In this document: positions 52,197 through 62,790 of the stretch, one piece after another
Layout: each line of letters begins with the position of its first letter
How positions within the stretch are numbered: position 1 is the stretch's first letter
Position numbers and translations under genes: made by a program
The notes under the pieces: generated by a model
The model's input: the letters and a program-made list of their open reading frames with translations, nothing else
Databases searched by the model: none
Told to the model about the DNA's origin: nothing
Source: Streptococcus suis
GTDB taxonomy: Bacteria > Bacillota > Bacilli > Lactobacillales > Streptococcaceae
Direction: 5' to 3'
Assembly: GCF_002960425.1 (NCBI RefSeq)
Contig: NZ_POIZ01000087.1
Location: forward strand, 1 to 64,000
Length of the DNA stretch: 64,000 nucleotides

Positions 52197-53426
52197 ATGA
52201 AGCTTGACTACAAACGAACCATTTACATCGGTATGGCTTTCTTGGGTATTTCTGCTTTTTGGCAGCTATATGATGTGATTATCCCCTTGATTTTGGAAAA
52301 CCAGTTTGCTCTGGATAAGACCTGGACGGGTCTGGTCATGTCCTTGGACAATATCCTCTCCCTCTTTCTCCTTCCCTTCTTTGGAGCCATTTCAGATCGG
52401 CTGGATTGCAAGTACGGCCGTCGGATTCCCTTTGTCTTTGTTGGGACAGTCTTATCCATCATCGGTCTGCTACTATTGCCCTATGCGACCAACCAGCACT
52501 CCTTCTGGCTCTTTAACCTGGGCTTGGGAATTGTTTTGCTAGCCATGTCCATTTCCCGCGCACCTGCTGTGGCCCTCATGCCTGACTTGACACCTAAAGA
52601 ATTGCGGAGCAAGGCCAATGCTGTCATCAATCTCATGGGGGCGGTCGGGGCCATTTTTACCCTCTTGGTCATTCGGTTTCTGGTCGGCAAGTCTGACCAA
52701 CCTGACTATACTGCTACTTTTCTGGCTGTCGCAGGCATCTTGCTGGTCAGCTTTGCTATTTTACACTGGAAAATCAAGGAAGAGACTATGAGGGTGGAGG
52801 AGGTTTCGGAAGCAATAGCAGAGCAGGTCAGCCAGGAACTTCCAAGGGAAGTCAAGCGGTCCCTTCTCTGCTTGCTGGCGTCTATCTTCCTCTGGTTTAT
52901 GGCCTACAATGGCATCACAACAGCTTTTTCCCGTTATGCTATCGCGGTCTGGGCTATGTCTGCTGGTGAGGTGGCCACTTCGCTAATGGTCGCTACCATT
53001 GTTGCTATTATCAGCTACATTCCGTCAGGTTTTGTGGGAACAGTTTTGGGACGAAAAAGGACCATTCTCATCGGCATCTGCTTGGTTTCGACAACCTACG
53101 GACTGGGGATTGTCTTTACCAGCTTTTCGCCCCTTGTCTATCTGTCCTTTGCTATTATGGGTATGGGCTGGGCTTTTATCAATGTTAATTCATTGCCCAT
53201 GCTGGTGGAGATGAGCCATCACTCGGATGTTGGCAAATACACCGGCATGTATTATACTGCTTCTATGGCCGCTCAAATTGTAACACCGATTTTGTCTGGT
53301 TTTCTTATGCAGTCACTTGGTTTTAAGATACTCTTTCCCTATGCTCTTATCTTCTCTCTTCTTTCCCTCGGAACAATGAGTGTGGTTCAGCATGGTGATA
53401 GCAAGCTTGAAAAAGAAAGGCTGTAA
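52197..53426 (+). CDS. MFS transporter
   Basis: 409 residues, twelve helices. Loop 2-3 has GAISDRLDCKYGRRIPFVFVG, a sugar-porter/SLC45-like motif A, and the pattern of sucrose-type carriers. Substrate unknown. Followed 6 nt later by the phosphodiesterase gene, so the pair may handle glycerophosphodiesters or a related solute (inference). Confidence 0.8.
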   Translation: MKLDYKRTIYIGMAFLGISAFWQLYDVIIPLILENQFALDKTWTGLVMSLDNILSLFLLPFFGAISDRLDCKYGRRIPFVFVGTVLSIIGLLLLPYATNQHSFWLFNLGLGIVLLAMSISRAPAVALMPDLTPKELRSKANAVINLMGAVGAIFTLLVIRFLVGKSDQPDYTATFLAVAGILLVSFAILHWKIKEETMRVEEVSEAIAEQVSQELPREVKRSLLCLLASIFLWFMAYNGITTAFSRYAIAVWAMSAGEVATSLMVATIVAIISYIPSGFVGTVLGRKRTILIGICLVSTTYGLGIVFTSFSPLVYLSFAIMGMGWAFINVNSLPMLVEMSHHSDVGKYTGMYYTASMAAQIVTPILSGFLMQSLGFKILFPYALIFSLLSLGTMSVVQHGDSKLEKERL

Positions 53427-53432
53427 TGGATT

Positions 53433-54254
53433 ATGATGTATTGGTTACTGGGCATTCTTGTATTTATGCTTGGCTTGTTTTTCTATTTGCTGGCTCCGCG
53501 GAGGAAGGTGGTGGATTTTGAGCCTTTTCTAAACTGGGATTATGCCCACCGTGGTTTTCATGATAATGCGGGACCAGCACCTGAAAACAGCCTGCTAGCT
53601 ATTCAGTTAGCGGTTGAGAAGGGCTACGGGATTGAGTTTGATATTCGCTTGTCAAAAGACGGTCAACTGGTCGTCTTTCATGACGAAACCCTCAAGCGAA
53701 CCTCTGGGATTGACCAAAACATCGAGGAATTGACCTATGAGGACTTGCTAGCTTATAGTTTGTTCAACAGTCAAGAGAGGATTCCCCTGCTGTCGCAAGT
53801 CCTCTCAGAAGTGGCGGGACGTGTGCCCTTGATTGTGGAGCTCAAGTCGGAGTCCATGGAGGTTGCGGATTTATGCCATCGGACCATAGCAGAGCTGGAT
53901 GTTTATGAGGGACTGTTTATGGTGGAGTCCTTTAATCCCTTGGTGGTGGCCTATTTCAGAAAGCACCGTCCAACTTATATCCGTGGGCAGCTTTCTGGCA
54001 ATCTAGGAGATAGAAAGGGGATTATTTATATCGCAGTCCGCTATTTGCTTTCCAATGTACTGGCTCGACCAGACTTTGTGGCCTATGACCATCTCTATCA
54101 AAACAATCTTAGTTTGCAACTGCTGAAGTCAGTCTTTGGTATTCCCCTGGTCTGCTACACGGTCAAAAGTCCAGAAGAGTATGAAAAGAACAAATCCATG
54201 TTTGACCTGCAAATCTTTGAAGGTTTTGATCCTAACAAGCTGACCAGCAATTAG
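53433..54254 (+). CDS. Membrane-anchored glycerophosphodiester phosphodiesterase
   Basis: 273 residues. N-terminal helix (about 4-22) then a GDPD TIM barrel: AHRGFHDNAGPAPENSLLA and GIEFDIRLSKDGQLVVFHDE carry the metal- and acid-base residues. It hydrolyses glycerophosphodiesters to glycerol-3-phosphate and alcohol, probably at the membrane face. Confidence 0.87.
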   Translation: MMYWLLGILVFMLGLFFYLLAPRRKVVDFEPFLNWDYAHRGFHDNAGPAPENSLLAIQLAVEKGYGIEFDIRLSKDGQLVVFHDETLKRTSGIDQNIEELTYEDLLAYSLFNSQERIPLLSQVLSEVAGRVPLIVELKSESMEVADLCHRTIAELDVYEGLFMVESFNPLVVAYFRKHRPTYIRGQLSGNLGDRKGIIYIAVRYLLSNVLARPDFVAYDHLYQNNLSLQLLKSVFGIPLVCYTVKSPEEYEKNKSMFDLQIFEGFDPNKLTSN

Positions 54255-54371
54255 AAATAATATACAAGTCCATCCCCTACTATCCTTCTAGTAGGGATAG
54301 ATGTTACGCAATTGTTTAACAAATTAAACTTTTCTCTGGAATTGAAAACTATTTTTTGCTATACTTGTCTT

Positions 54372-55229
54372 ATGAAAACACTAACGCTTGGAAAATTGCT
54401 AGAATTACCCTCGTTTCACCACTTTTACACCCTGCCAATTCGAAAAAGTACAGAAGTTTCTGGGAATTATATTGTTGTTTTTGAGCAGGATAATCAAGTA
54501 GTATTTGTTGATGTGAATAGTGAAGCTGGTCACACTCATGAGGCACGTTTTGCCAGTCACTTTCACAAAGACAATCTTTTGGTTGGTTTGGGGGCTGTTC
54601 CTGTTAGCGCCTGGCCTACTTGCCAAATCCTTACCGTAAAGAAAAATAGCAATCAGAGGGGGATTGCCCTTGCTAACCTAGTTGAACACTACGGAGACCT
54701 ATCTATTTTTAAGCAAATGGCAGAGCAGTATCGACAGCGTGAACGTTCAACTATTTATGACCCCTACCGCTATTCCTATACCATTGATGAGAAAAAAGTA
54801 GAAGCTTCAAGTGCCTTAAACATTGTCCCACGTAAAGAATACGAGAAGATACGAGATTTTCACCCCTTTCTTCAAACAAATAGGGGGAATGTTTATGCTG
54901 TACCATGTCACTATCAGGATAAACAACGAAATAAAGAAACCAAAATTTATATTATGGGCTGGTATTTCTACGAAAAACAATTAAAAATTTCTTGGAAACC
55001 ATCCCACTCTCGAAAAAGTAGATGGCGTTCTTCCCTTGTATCAGTTGATAAACTGTCCGAACGCTACTTTTTCCAAGGGGAACTCTATAAGAAAGGCTCC
55101 TTTCCTATATTCTTAGACAATCTCACCATACAAAACAAAAGCTACCAAAAACGCCTAGACACCGAATTCGCAGCCTTCATCAGTATCATTGAAAAACAGA
55201 AACAGGCCGCAAAACTGCGTATAAAATAA
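54372..55229 (+). CDS. Unrecognised 285-residue soluble protein, leaderless
   Basis: From the ATG at 54372. An extended TGC-TATACT (-10 at 54360-54365) predicts a transcript starting at that very ATG. Sequence: HFYTLPIRKSTEVSGNYIVV, EAGHTHEARFASHFHKDNLL (several His), basic C-terminus. No membrane helix or known motif identified. Ends in a bidirectional stem (ATAAGGCT/AGCCTTAT, 55224-55262). Confidence 0.6.
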   Translation: MKTLTLGKLLELPSFHHFYTLPIRKSTEVSGNYIVVFEQDNQVVFVDVNSEAGHTHEARFASHFHKDNLLVGLGAVPVSAWPTCQILTVKKNSNQRGIALANLVEHYGDLSIFKQMAEQYRQRERSTIYDPYRYSYTIDEKKVEASSALNIVPRKEYEKIRDFHPFLQTNRGNVYAVPCHYQDKQRNKETKIYIMGWYFYEKQLKISWKPSHSRKSRWRSSLVSVDKLSERYFFQGELYKKGSFPIFLDNLTIQNKSYQKRLDTEFAAFISIIEKQKQAAKLRIK

Positions 55230-55280
55230 GGCTAAGCCTAATGAGCCCAGCCTTATTTTTAGAGTTGATGTCACTATCCC

Positions 55281-56051
55281 CTATGGTTGATAGACAATCT
55301 GATAATTGGCATTAACAATCACACCATTTTGATAAACAGAATAGTGGGTATTGTCATTTCCTTCTAAAACATTATATGGAATAGCTTCAGTCCGTGTGTA
55401 ATTTCCCTCGATGACACGCCAATTATTCTCACCAAGGATAGAATTAGCGTATTCTATGGTCTTGGGACCACTTTCTAGCTGAATACCTGTTTCTGTATTC
55501 TTGAGGGGATCTATACCCTCGCTAGCAGTGTTGCTGACACGATAAAAAGCATCCACATCCAGTTCTCCTGCTCCAACCTTTGTCAAAATGCGATCCCGTG
55601 TTGTATCCGTTGGGTCAGTTCCAGCAGCATAAAGTGATTGGCTAAGTAAGGTGTCTTTAGGCACCATCATCAAACTAACTTCGCCAATACTCTTATCAAT
55701 GTAGCCTGTTTCAAAAATTCCGTCTGTAATTTTTCCACGACCTAGTAAATTCTGACTTTCAGCCACCAAGCCTTTCATATTAAATACTAGGGTTTCACCA
55801 CGACTGTTTTGCCAGGTCCCAATGAGGCTGTCATAATTTCCCTGCATGAGAGAATCGATGTCCATGGAAAGAATGGTGGCAGCTTCCGCCACACTTGACG
55901 AACTGGTATCGCTACTGCTCGAAGAACTAGAGGTGTTTGTAGTTGAACTACTTGACGGCTCAGAACCTGCTTGATTAGTACTTGGACTGCAAGCTACAAG
56001 GGTTGTCAATGTCAGAATACTTGTTAAAAGGATAGAATAGTTCTTTTTCAT
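55281..56051 (-). CDS. Lipoprotein with Ser-rich linker (DUF6287-like)
   Basis: 256 residues. Signal peptide and lipobox LVAC (Cys20), Ser/Thr linker (about 25-55), then a beta-rich domain (NYDSLIGTWQNSRGETLVFN) found in streptococcal lipoproteins of the DUF6287 type, with C-terminal YSVYQNGVIVNANYQIVY. Surface-exposed; function unknown. GGAGG precedes the ATG. Confidence 0.75.
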   Translation of the reverse strand: MKKNYSILLTSILTLTTLVACSPSTNQAGSEPSSSSTTNTSSSSSSSDTSSSSVAEAATILSMDIDSLMQGNYDSLIGTWQNSRGETLVFNMKGLVAESQNLLGRGKITDGIFETGYIDKSIGEVSLMMVPKDTLLSQSLYAAGTDPTDTTRDRILTKVGAGELDVDAFYRVSNTASEGIDPLKNTETGIQLESGPKTIEYANSILGENNWRVIEGNYTRTEAIPYNVLEGNDNTHYSVYQNGVIVNANYQIVYQP

Positions 56052-56060
56052 ACGGTCCTC

Positions 56061-56816
56061 CTATTCTCTATGGATGGTAAAGCCAGTGGCCTGCTTAGTC
56101 GCCATAATGGTCATATCTGAAATCTGCACATGCCCCGGCTGGTTTGCCACAAAAAGTGCACAAGATGCAATATCCTCAGCCTGTAAGGCCTCAATGCCCT
56201 TGTAAACTCCAGCCGCTCTGTCTGTATCGCCATGGAAACGAACCTGGCTAAAATCAGTTTCAACAATACCAGGTTGCAGGGTTGTGACCTTGATATTTTT
56301 ATCGATTGTATCAATCCGAATACCATCTGACAGCACCTTAACCGCTGATTTTGTAGCCGCATAGACCGCAGCGCCCGCATAGGCATAAATTCCAGCAGTA
56401 GAGCCGATATTGATAAGATGTCCCTCATTATGTTCAACCATCTGGGGCAATATCTGGCGTGTAACAGTTAACAAGCCCTTTACATTGGTATCTATCATGG
56501 TCATCATGTCTGCCAGGTCATATTCGTGAAATTTATCCAAGCCTAAAGCCAGACCTGCATTGTTCACCAAGATATGAACTTGTCCCACTTCTTGTAGTAT
56601 CTGTTGGCAAGAAGCAATAACTTGGTCATTTTGTGTAACATCAAATGAATAAACGTAAACCTGTACATCATAATTTTTCTCAATATCACATTTTATTTCA
56701 TTTAATTTATCGTTTCTGCGTCCAGTAATGATGACATTGTCACCATTCTTAGCGAAAGCGTAGGCGATTGCTTTGCCAATGCCACTGGTCGCACCAGTAA
56801 TCATACAATTTCTCAT
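56061..56816 (-). CDS. Short-chain dehydrogenase/reductase
   Basis: 251 residues from the ATG at 56816 (GAGGA 7 nt upstream; ATG 56831 has none). NAD(P) loop TGATSGIGKA, VNNAG, Ser near GSTAG, catalytic YAATK. Similar by eye to the YdfG/serine-dehydrogenase group; substrate uncertain. Confidence 0.87.
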   Translation of the reverse strand: MRNCMITGATSGIGKAIAYAFAKNGDNVIITGRRNDKLNEIKCDIEKNYDVQVYVYSFDVTQNDQVIASCQQILQEVGQVHILVNNAGLALGLDKFHEYDLADMMTMIDTNVKGLLTVTRQILPQMVEHNEGHLINIGSTAGIYAYAGAAVYAATKSAVKVLSDGIRIDTIDKNIKVTTLQPGIVETDFSQVRFHGDTDRAAGVYKGIEALQAEDIASCALFVANQPGHVQISDMTIMATKQATGFTIHRE

Positions 56817-56899
56817 TCTAACATTCCTCATTCTGTCGATACAATTATTATATCATTTTTAGTAGGAAAAGAAAAACAACCAAGAAATTTTCTCGATTG

Positions 56900-57499
56900 T
56901 TAAAAAATATTCATCAACCGCATTAGGTGCATATTAAAACGAACCTGTCTAGCATAGTAGATATTTCCACCGTTTACATAGAGTTTACCACCATGCAAGA
57001 GGGCTATCGGGTGATAATAGGTGTAAGTCTCACCGCTTGTATTGCCAAGGCTGGGTGCTACGACTGTCTTGGAATACTCTTGAGCTAAAGCAAGGGTATG
57101 TTCACCACCATTTTCCGCTACAAAATCAATATAGGCAGGTCCAAAATTGTAGGCTTGAACAGCGGTCCAGACTTCAACTCCCTTTTCCTCTGCTAAACGT
57201 AAATTCTCTGATAAATAGACTACGCCCTGACGGATACTCTCTTTACTATCAGTAATCGTATTGGTATAGCCCGTTGCAGATTCACTAGACTGCATGACAT
57301 CCGCTTCTCGTCCCTTAGTTTCTGTGTAAATCATCGCCAAAACCAGTTCTTCATTGGCAGCCGTATCATTCTCAGCCAGAACTTCTTGAACCATAGTCTG
57401 ATAGGTCATCACTTGTTTGACATCTTGATAGATCTGGAAGCTCTTTACAAGGAGAAAAGCAAGGGCGATAAGGCTAATCGCTCTTATTAGTTTCTTCAT
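56900..57499 (-). CDS. pmp23: Pmp23-type membrane-bound lysozyme
   Basis: 199 residues. N-terminal anchor (about 5-22), then a lysozyme-like domain: [21 protein letters not shown] (catalytic Glu), [26 protein letters not shown]. Matches pneumococcal Pmp23, a peptidoglycan hydrolase needed for division-site integrity, also encoded near glyA. Confidence 0.8.
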   Translation of the reverse strand: MKKLIRAISLIALAFLLVKSFQIYQDVKQVMTYQTMVQEVLAENDTAANEELVLAMIYTETKGREADVMQSSESATGYTNTITDSKESIRQGVVYLSENLRLAEEKGVEVWTAVQAYNFGPAYIDFVAENGGEHTLALAQEYSKTVVAPSLGNTSGETYTYYHPIALLHGGKLYVNGGNIYYARQVRFNMHLMRLMNIF

Positions 57500-58474
57500 T
57501 TACTTACTCTTTATATCTTCAATATTTTTGATAAGAATGGAATAGGTTCCATTATCATTTTGGATAAACTCTACGGATTCAGCATCTTCATAAACTGCAT
57601 TAGGAACGATCAGTTCAATACCATTTGAAAGGGATAATTTTTGGTTTTCAAACTTCTTTAGCTGACGACTGCTATCAATCTCGTCGAAGGAAATCTTATC
57701 TGGAATAACTTCTTTGAGCTGGTCAACAAAGTTCAAACGGGCAGTCAGATTATTATCGAATAGCTGGTCAGCCAATTTTTCAGGAGAAAGTTCATTGTCT
57801 TCTTCCAAATGGTTGAAAATAGCTGACTTGACCTTTGATTGAAATTGGAAATCACCTTGATGGAAATTATCAGCAATTTTTTGAGCTGTCTGTTCAACTG
57901 CCTTGATAGATTTTTTGGCAGAAATGGCTGGCGTGACCTGCAGGAGATTATCGGAAAAGTAATGGAGAAAGGCTCCGTTGTGTTTAATCCTTTTCTCAAT
58001 CAAATAATATTTACGCGTCTGTAGATTGATGATTAAGGCTTCATCTGGCGTAGAACCTGCTCCTGGCAGATTGTTTTGAGTGATTTTTAGCGGGCTATCA
58101 CTTTCTGAACCAACGTGAGCAAGGTTTTCACGCAAGGCGATCCTTAGAAAGGCGAAATGCTCCACACCATTTCGTTCAAACTCGATAAAGATTAAATCAT
58201 TGGTCTTGAGATTTTCAGAAATGGAAAACTCTTCTTTCCAGAGACCAGCAATTTTGACAGAGCTAGTCAATAAATCTTCATTTAAGAAATCAAGAAAAGG
58301 ATTGTCTGCTTCAAAATGTCCAGTTTTTGCTTCATCAGAAAAAACACGCTCGATTTTCTTGCGCAAATATTCTTCTATTTTCGGACTGACAGTCAAAAGC
58401 TGGTCAGCAAGGACCAGCTCAGTGTCGTCAGGACTAAATTGATGTATAATAGCTTTTTTTACAAATATATCCAT
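57500..58474 (-). CDS. Nucleoid-associated protein (NdpA/YejK family)
   Basis: 324 residues. Opens [20 protein letters not shown], with mid-protein LAHVGSESDSPLKITQNNLP and TRKYYLIEKRI typical of the 37-kDa nucleoid-associated family. Its ATG overlaps the glyA stop and its stop abuts pmp23, so it is in the same operon. Role in DNA organisation inferred. Confidence 0.75.
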   Translation of the reverse strand: MDIFVKKAIIHQFSPDDTELVLADQLLTVSPKIEEYLRKKIERVFSDEAKTGHFEADNPFLDFLNEDLLTSSVKIAGLWKEEFSISENLKTNDLIFIEFERNGVEHFAFLRIALRENLAHVGSESDSPLKITQNNLPGAGSTPDEALIINLQTRKYYLIEKRIKHNGAFLHYFSDNLLQVTPAISAKKSIKAVEQTAQKIADNFHQGDFQFQSKVKSAIFNHLEEDNELSPEKLADQLFDNNLTARLNFVDQLKEVIPDKISFDEIDSSRQLKKFENQKLSLSNGIELIVPNAVYEDAESVEFIQNDNGTYSILIKNIEDIKSK

Positions 58475-59733
58475 TATAAACCTTCGTATAGTGGGAAGCG
58501 GTCTGTCAAAGCACGTACTTCTTGACGCACTTCTTCTAGAACGGCTTCATTCTCTGCATTTTCAAGGGCTTTGATTGTCAACTCAGCAACCTTGCGAGCC
58601 TCCTCTACTCCAAAACCGCGAGCAGTAATGGCTGCAGAGCCAACACGGATACCACTTGTTTTGAATGGTGAGAGTTTTTCGTAAGGAATTGAGTTTTTGT
58701 TGAGGGTGATGTTCACTTCATCCAAGAGATGTTGTGCAACCTTACCGTTCTCAACAACTTTTGTCACATCTACCAAGAAGAGATGGTTGTCTGTGCCGCC
58801 TGTGATGACCTTGAAATTAGGGTTGGCAAGGAAGACTTCTGCCATAGCCTTGCTGTTGTCGATAATCTTTTGAGCGTAATCTTTAAAGGCTGGGTCCAAT
58901 ACTTCTTTGAAGGAAACAGCTTTCGCAGCTATAACATGCTCAAGTGGACCACCTTGGATACCAGGGAAGATAGCTGAGTTGATTTTCTTGATGAGAGCTT
59001 CATCATTGGTCAAAATCAAACCACCACGAGGTCCACGAAGGGTTTTGTGGGTTGTTGTTGTTGTGATATGAGCGTGGGGAACTGGGTTTGGATGAAGACC
59101 AGCAGCTACAAGACCAGCAATATGGGCCATGTCCACCATCAATTTTGCACCGACAGCATCTGCGATTTCACGGAATTTTGCGAAATCAATGGTACGGGCA
59201 TAAGCTGAAGCACCTGCGACAATCAATTTTGGCTGTACTTCTTTTGCTTGTTTTAAAATTGCATCGTAATCCAGCAAACCTGTTTCTTCATCAACGTTGT
59301 AAGCAACGAAATTGTAGGTTTGTCCAGAGAAACTCACTGCAGCACCGTGTGTCAAGTGACCACCTGCAGCTAAGTCCATCCCCATAACAGTGTCTCCTGG
59401 CTCAATCAAGGCCATGTAGGCAGCACAATTGGCCTGGCTTCCTGAGTGTGGCTGAACGTTAGCAAATTTTGCACCGAATATTTCTTTAGCACGTTCAATA
59501 GCTAAACTTTCAACTACGTCAACGCATTCCGTACCGCCATAGTAACGACGACCTGGGTAACCTTCAGCATATTTGTTGGTCAAAATAGAACCTTGAGCAG
59601 CCATAACTGCTTTAGAAACAACGTTTTCAGACGCAATCAACTCGATATTATTTTGTTGGCGTTTTTCTTCAGCTTGAATTGCTTCCCAAACTTCTTTGTC
59701 GAAATCTTTGTAGTCAACTTTGTCAAAAATCAT
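58474..59733 (-). CDS. glyA: Serine hydroxymethyltransferase
   Basis: 419 residues. PLP lysine in [19 protein letters not shown]; substrate motifs [11 protein letters not shown] and [12 protein letters not shown]. Converts serine and tetrahydrofolate to glycine and methylene-tetrahydrofolate, which also feeds TrmFO at 27779. Confidence 0.97.
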   Translation of the reverse strand: MIFDKVDYKDFDKEVWEAIQAEEKRQQNNIELIASENVVSKAVMAAQGSILTNKYAEGYPGRRYYGGTECVDVVESLAIERAKEIFGAKFANVQPHSGSQANCAAYMALIEPGDTVMGMDLAAGGHLTHGAAVSFSGQTYNFVAYNVDEETGLLDYDAILKQAKEVQPKLIVAGASAYARTIDFAKFREIADAVGAKLMVDMAHIAGLVAAGLHPNPVPHAHITTTTTHKTLRGPRGGLILTNDEALIKKINSAIFPGIQGGPLEHVIAAKAVSFKEVLDPAFKDYAQKIIDNSKAMAEVFLANPNFKVITGGTDNHLFLVDVTKVVENGKVAQHLLDEVNITLNKNSIPYEKLSPFKTSGIRVGSAAITARGFGVEEARKVAELTIKALENAENEAVLEEVRQEVRALTDRFPLYEGL

Positions 59734-59746
59734 GTGCGGTACTCCT

Positions 59747-60178
59747 TTATAAGTGCTTGATAAAGCGATATTGTAATTTGTCAGATTCGTATCTCAAATG
59801 CTCGTAAAAACGATGGGCTTGTTTACGGTGTTCAGCTGAATTGAGGCGAATGAAAGATAATCCTTTGTCTAGAGCTAGCTTTTCAACTGCTTGTAACAAC
59901 TTTGAACCAATTCCCTTGCCTTGGTATTCTGAAAGAACAGCCAATCCTAGAATATTAAGACCAGGATTTGAATACAGACTTTCATAGACTTGAGCATGAA
60001 TGTAGCCTGATACTTGACCAGTTTCATCGTCCTCAAAAACCAAGATAGTATGTCCATTAGACTCCGAACAACGTTTAAATTGTATTTCTGTTTGCTCAAG
60101 AGGCACATCGTAGCCTAAGGCTTGTGCATTTATTTCTCTAATCGCTGACAAATCTGCAAACTCAATACTTCGAATCAT
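59747..60178 (-). CDS. GNAT-family N-acetyltransferase
   Basis: 143 residues. [20 protein letters not shown] is the acetyl-CoA loop; C-terminal [22 protein letters not shown]. Lies between tsaC and glyA with 3- and 13-nt gaps, so cotranscribed. Substrate unknown. Confidence 0.87.
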   Translation of the reverse strand: MIRSIEFADLSAIREINAQALGYDVPLEQTEIQFKRCSESNGHTILVFEDDETGQVSGYIHAQVYESLYSNPGLNILGLAVLSEYQGKGIGSKLLQAVEKLALDKGLSFIRLNSAEHRKQAHRFYEHLRYESDKLQYRFIKHL

Positions 60179-60181
60179 GTC

Positions 60182-60784
60182 TTAATCCTCAAATTCTATT
60201 TCAGGGGCAGCAGCTTGGATCTCTTCCCGGCTGATACTGCCTTGTCGGAGAATTCTAGCTTTTGGTCCTGAAAGATCTAAGATGGTTGAATCAATTCCAG
60301 CCAAGGCCTCGTCATCGGCTATCCCTTCCAATTTTTCAGAGAATTGTGATAGGACTTTGGTAAACTCTTTACCACTTTCTTGTCCGGAAACATTAGCTGA
60401 TGGTCCGATTAAGGGACCCGTTTCCGCAATCAAACGAAGGGTTTTTTCGTGTTTTGGTAGACGAAATCCAACAGTATCCAGGCCAGAATTAACCCAAAAA
60501 GGAACATTGGCGTTCGCTTTCAGGATAATCGTTAGCGGTCCTGGCATAAATCTATTATACAGTTTTTCTAGATAATGAGGGGGATTTTGACTGAAAAAAT
60601 AAATATCGTTCAGATTTGAGACATTTAAGTTCATGGCCTTGTCCCTAGGGCGCTGTTTCAACTGATAGACACGATTGACTGCTTCTTCATTTAAGGCTTG
60701 AGCAAAGAGTCCGTAAACTGTCTCAGTCGGCAAAACCACGGCTCCACCATTTTCAAGGATTGTCCGGAGTTTATCCATTGTCAT
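60182..60784 (-). CDS. tsaC: Threonylcarbamoyl-AMP synthase (TsaC/YwlC, Sua5-YrdC family)
   Basis: About 200 residues from the ATG at 60784 or 60778. AVVLPTETVYGLFAQA, KQRPRDKAMNLNVS and GPSANVSGQESG are the YrdC nucleotide and bicarbonate site. First step of t6A37 tRNA modification. Start overlaps the end of prmC. Confidence 0.9.
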   Translation of the reverse strand: MTMDKLRTILENGGAVVLPTETVYGLFAQALNEEAVNRVYQLKQRPRDKAMNLNVSNLNDIYFFSQNPPHYLEKLYNRFMPGPLTIILKANANVPFWVNSGLDTVGFRLPKHEKTLRLIAETGPLIGPSANVSGQESGKEFTKVLSQFSEKLEGIADDEALAGIDSTILDLSGPKARILRQGSISREEIQAAAPEIEFED

Positions 60785-61604
60785 CCGCCACAACCTTTCT
60801 ATCCTGACCAAATTGGTCTTTGAGGACTCGGATTCGTTTTTGGGGGAAATGCAGAGCGAGTAAGTCAGTCAAGGCTTGTCCTTGCTTGTAGCCAATTTCA
60901 AAGTAGAGTTTCCCATCCTCTTTCAAAAAGGCACCTGCCTGCTCCGCAATTTGTCTATAGATAGCCAGACCATCTTCTTCCGCAAATAAGGCCAGATGAG
61001 GCTCAGAAGTCAATACATTAAGTCCAACTTCTTCTGTGTCATCTGGTGAGATGTAGGGCGGATTGGAAACAATGATGTCAAATTGCCCTTTCACTGCTTG
61101 CAAGACATCCGATTCTAGAAAGTGAACAGAGACGTGATTAATTCTTGCATTTTCCTGAGCCACTGCTAAGGCATCCTCTGAAATATCAACTGCTACCACT
61201 TCCCAATCAGGTCTAGCTTTTGCAAGGGAAATAGCTATGGCACCGCTTCCTGTACCGATGTCTAAGACACGCAAACCTGCTCTGCTATTTTCCTGTAAAA
61301 TCAAATCAACCAATTCTTCCGTTTCAGGTCTTGGAATTAAAACCCGATTGTCCACCATGAACTCCAAGCCATGAAAATCGGCTTTTCCGATAATGTACTG
61401 GGCAGGTCGGTGCTGGGAAAGTTGCTGAAAAATCGCCTCAATCTCTTCTTTGTCGGTCGGTGTGACTTCCTGACGGAGCAGGAGGAGAAATTCCGTAAAG
61501 TTCAGTCCCTTTAAGCCACGATAGGTGAAGGACAGGGATTCTGCCTCTTCACCGATTGCGACTAATTGTTCTTCGTATGCTGCAAATAATTGAGCGTAAT
61601 TCAT
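60771..61604 (-). CDS. prmC: Release-factor glutamine methyltransferase
   Basis: 277 residues. SAM site RVLDIGTGSGAIAISLA and catalytic IVSNPPYIS (NPPY). Methylates the GGQ glutamine of RF1/RF2. ATG overlaps the prfA stop by one base, and its substrate RF1 is encoded just upstream. Confidence 0.95.
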   Translation of the reverse strand: MNYAQLFAAYEEQLVAIGEEAESLSFTYRGLKGLNFTEFLLLLRQEVTPTDKEEIEAIFQQLSQHRPAQYIIGKADFHGLEFMVDNRVLIPRPETEELVDLILQENSRAGLRVLDIGTGSGAIAISLAKARPDWEVVAVDISEDALAVAQENARINHVSVHFLESDVLQAVKGQFDIIVSNPPYISPDDTEEVGLNVLTSEPHLALFAEEDGLAIYRQIAEQAGAFLKEDGKLYFEIGYKQGQALTDLLALHFPQKRIRVLKDQFGQDRKVVADDNG

Positions 61605-62683
61605 TATTTGTTAAGCTCTTCTAGTTTTTGCGTCTGATCGTAAAGTACAAGAGCATCTACGACTTCGTCCATCTTACCTGACAAGATGGTATCCAGCTTT
61701 TGCAAGGTCAAGCCGATACGGTGGTCTGTTACACGGTTTTGTGGGAAGTTGTAAGTACGGATACGCTCTGCACGGTCACCCGTACCGATTGTTGATTTAC
61801 GCTCTGCATCCTGCTCGTCTTGGGCAATCTGTGCAAAGTGGTCCGCAACACGGGCACGGATGATCTTCATGGCCTTTTCACGGTTTTTCTGCTGGGTTCG
61901 TTCTTCCTGCATCTCTACCTTGATGTTGGTTGGCAAGTGAACGATACGCACGGCAGTAGCCACCTTGTTGACGTTCTGTCCACCAGCACCAGATGCGTGG
62001 TAGATGTCAACACGAAGATCTTTTGGATCGATATCGTATTCCACTTCTTCAACTTCTGGCATGATGAGGACAGTTGCTGTTGAGGTGTGGACACGACCTT
62101 GGCTTTCTGTCACAGGGACACGTTGGACACGGTGAGCTCCTGATTCATACTTGAGTTTTGAATAAACGGATTGACCAGAGACCATGGCAACCACTTCCTT
62201 GATACCGCCGACACCATTGTAAGACGCCTCCATGACTTCGAAGCGCCAGCCTTGACCTTCTGCATACTTTTGGTACATGGTCAAAAGATCTCCAGCAAAG
62301 AGGGCGGCTTCATCTCCACCTGCAGCACCACGGATTTCCAAGATGATATTTTTATCATCGTTAGGGTCTTTTGGTAAAAGAAGGATTTTCAACTTTTCTT
62401 CGTAAGCCTCTTTATCAGCCTTAGCTTGTTTGAGTTCTTCCTTAGCCATTTCCTCCAAGTCAGCATCACCAGAAGATTCTTTAATCATCTCTTCTGCATC
62501 GATAATGTTTTGAAGAACAACCTTGTATTCGCGGTATGCTGTTACTGTATCACGAGTTGCAGCTTCTTCCTTAGACAACTCCATAAAGCGCTTGGTATCG
62601 CTGACTACATCAGGGTCAGACAACAGTTCACCAAGTTCCTCGTAGCGATCTTCCACCGCCTGTAATTGATCATAGATGTTCAT
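61604..62683 (-). CDS. prfA: Peptide chain release factor 1
   Basis: 359 residues. Anticodon-like PVTES (PxT-type) and catalytic [13 protein letters not shown] (GGQ) motifs. Releases peptides at UAA and UAG. Its start codon lacks a Shine-Dalgarno and is preceded at 16 nt by the same structured element as carA and carB. Low RF1 would also affect readthrough of the TAG-interrupted genes at 2695 and 51440 (speculation). Confidence 0.96.
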   Translation of the reverse strand: MNIYDQLQAVEDRYEELGELLSDPDVVSDTKRFMELSKEEAATRDTVTAYREYKVVLQNIIDAEEMIKESSGDADLEEMAKEELKQAKADKEAYEEKLKILLLPKDPNDDKNIILEIRGAAGGDEAALFAGDLLTMYQKYAEGQGWRFEVMEASYNGVGGIKEVVAMVSGQSVYSKLKYESGAHRVQRVPVTESQGRVHTSTATVLIMPEVEEVEYDIDPKDLRVDIYHASGAGGQNVNKVATAVRIVHLPTNIKVEMQEERTQQKNREKAMKIIRARVADHFAQIAQDEQDAERKSTIGTGDRAERIRTYNFPQNRVTDHRIGLTLQKLDTILSGKMDEVVDALVLYDQTQKLEELNK

Positions 62684-62699
62684 AATTATAAGATATTAA

Positions 62700-62790
62700 G
62701 GGCGTTAAACGAACAAAGCAAAAATAGGAGTTTTGACGAAGGACGAAACTGTCCTAGGAAAAACTATCTTTTTTGCACAGTTCGTAGCCC
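62700..62790 (-). ncRNA. Structured element next to the prfA start (copy 3 of 3)
   Basis: On the minus strand GGGC (62790-62787) pairs with GCCC (62703-62700). CGAAC pairs with GTTCG (62714-62710), replacing CGGAC/GTCCG of the car copies by a compensatory change. Inner GGAC/GTCC hairpin and GCAAAAA/TTTTTGC helix. Spacer TTAATATCTTATAATT, then ATG. Confidence 0.7.
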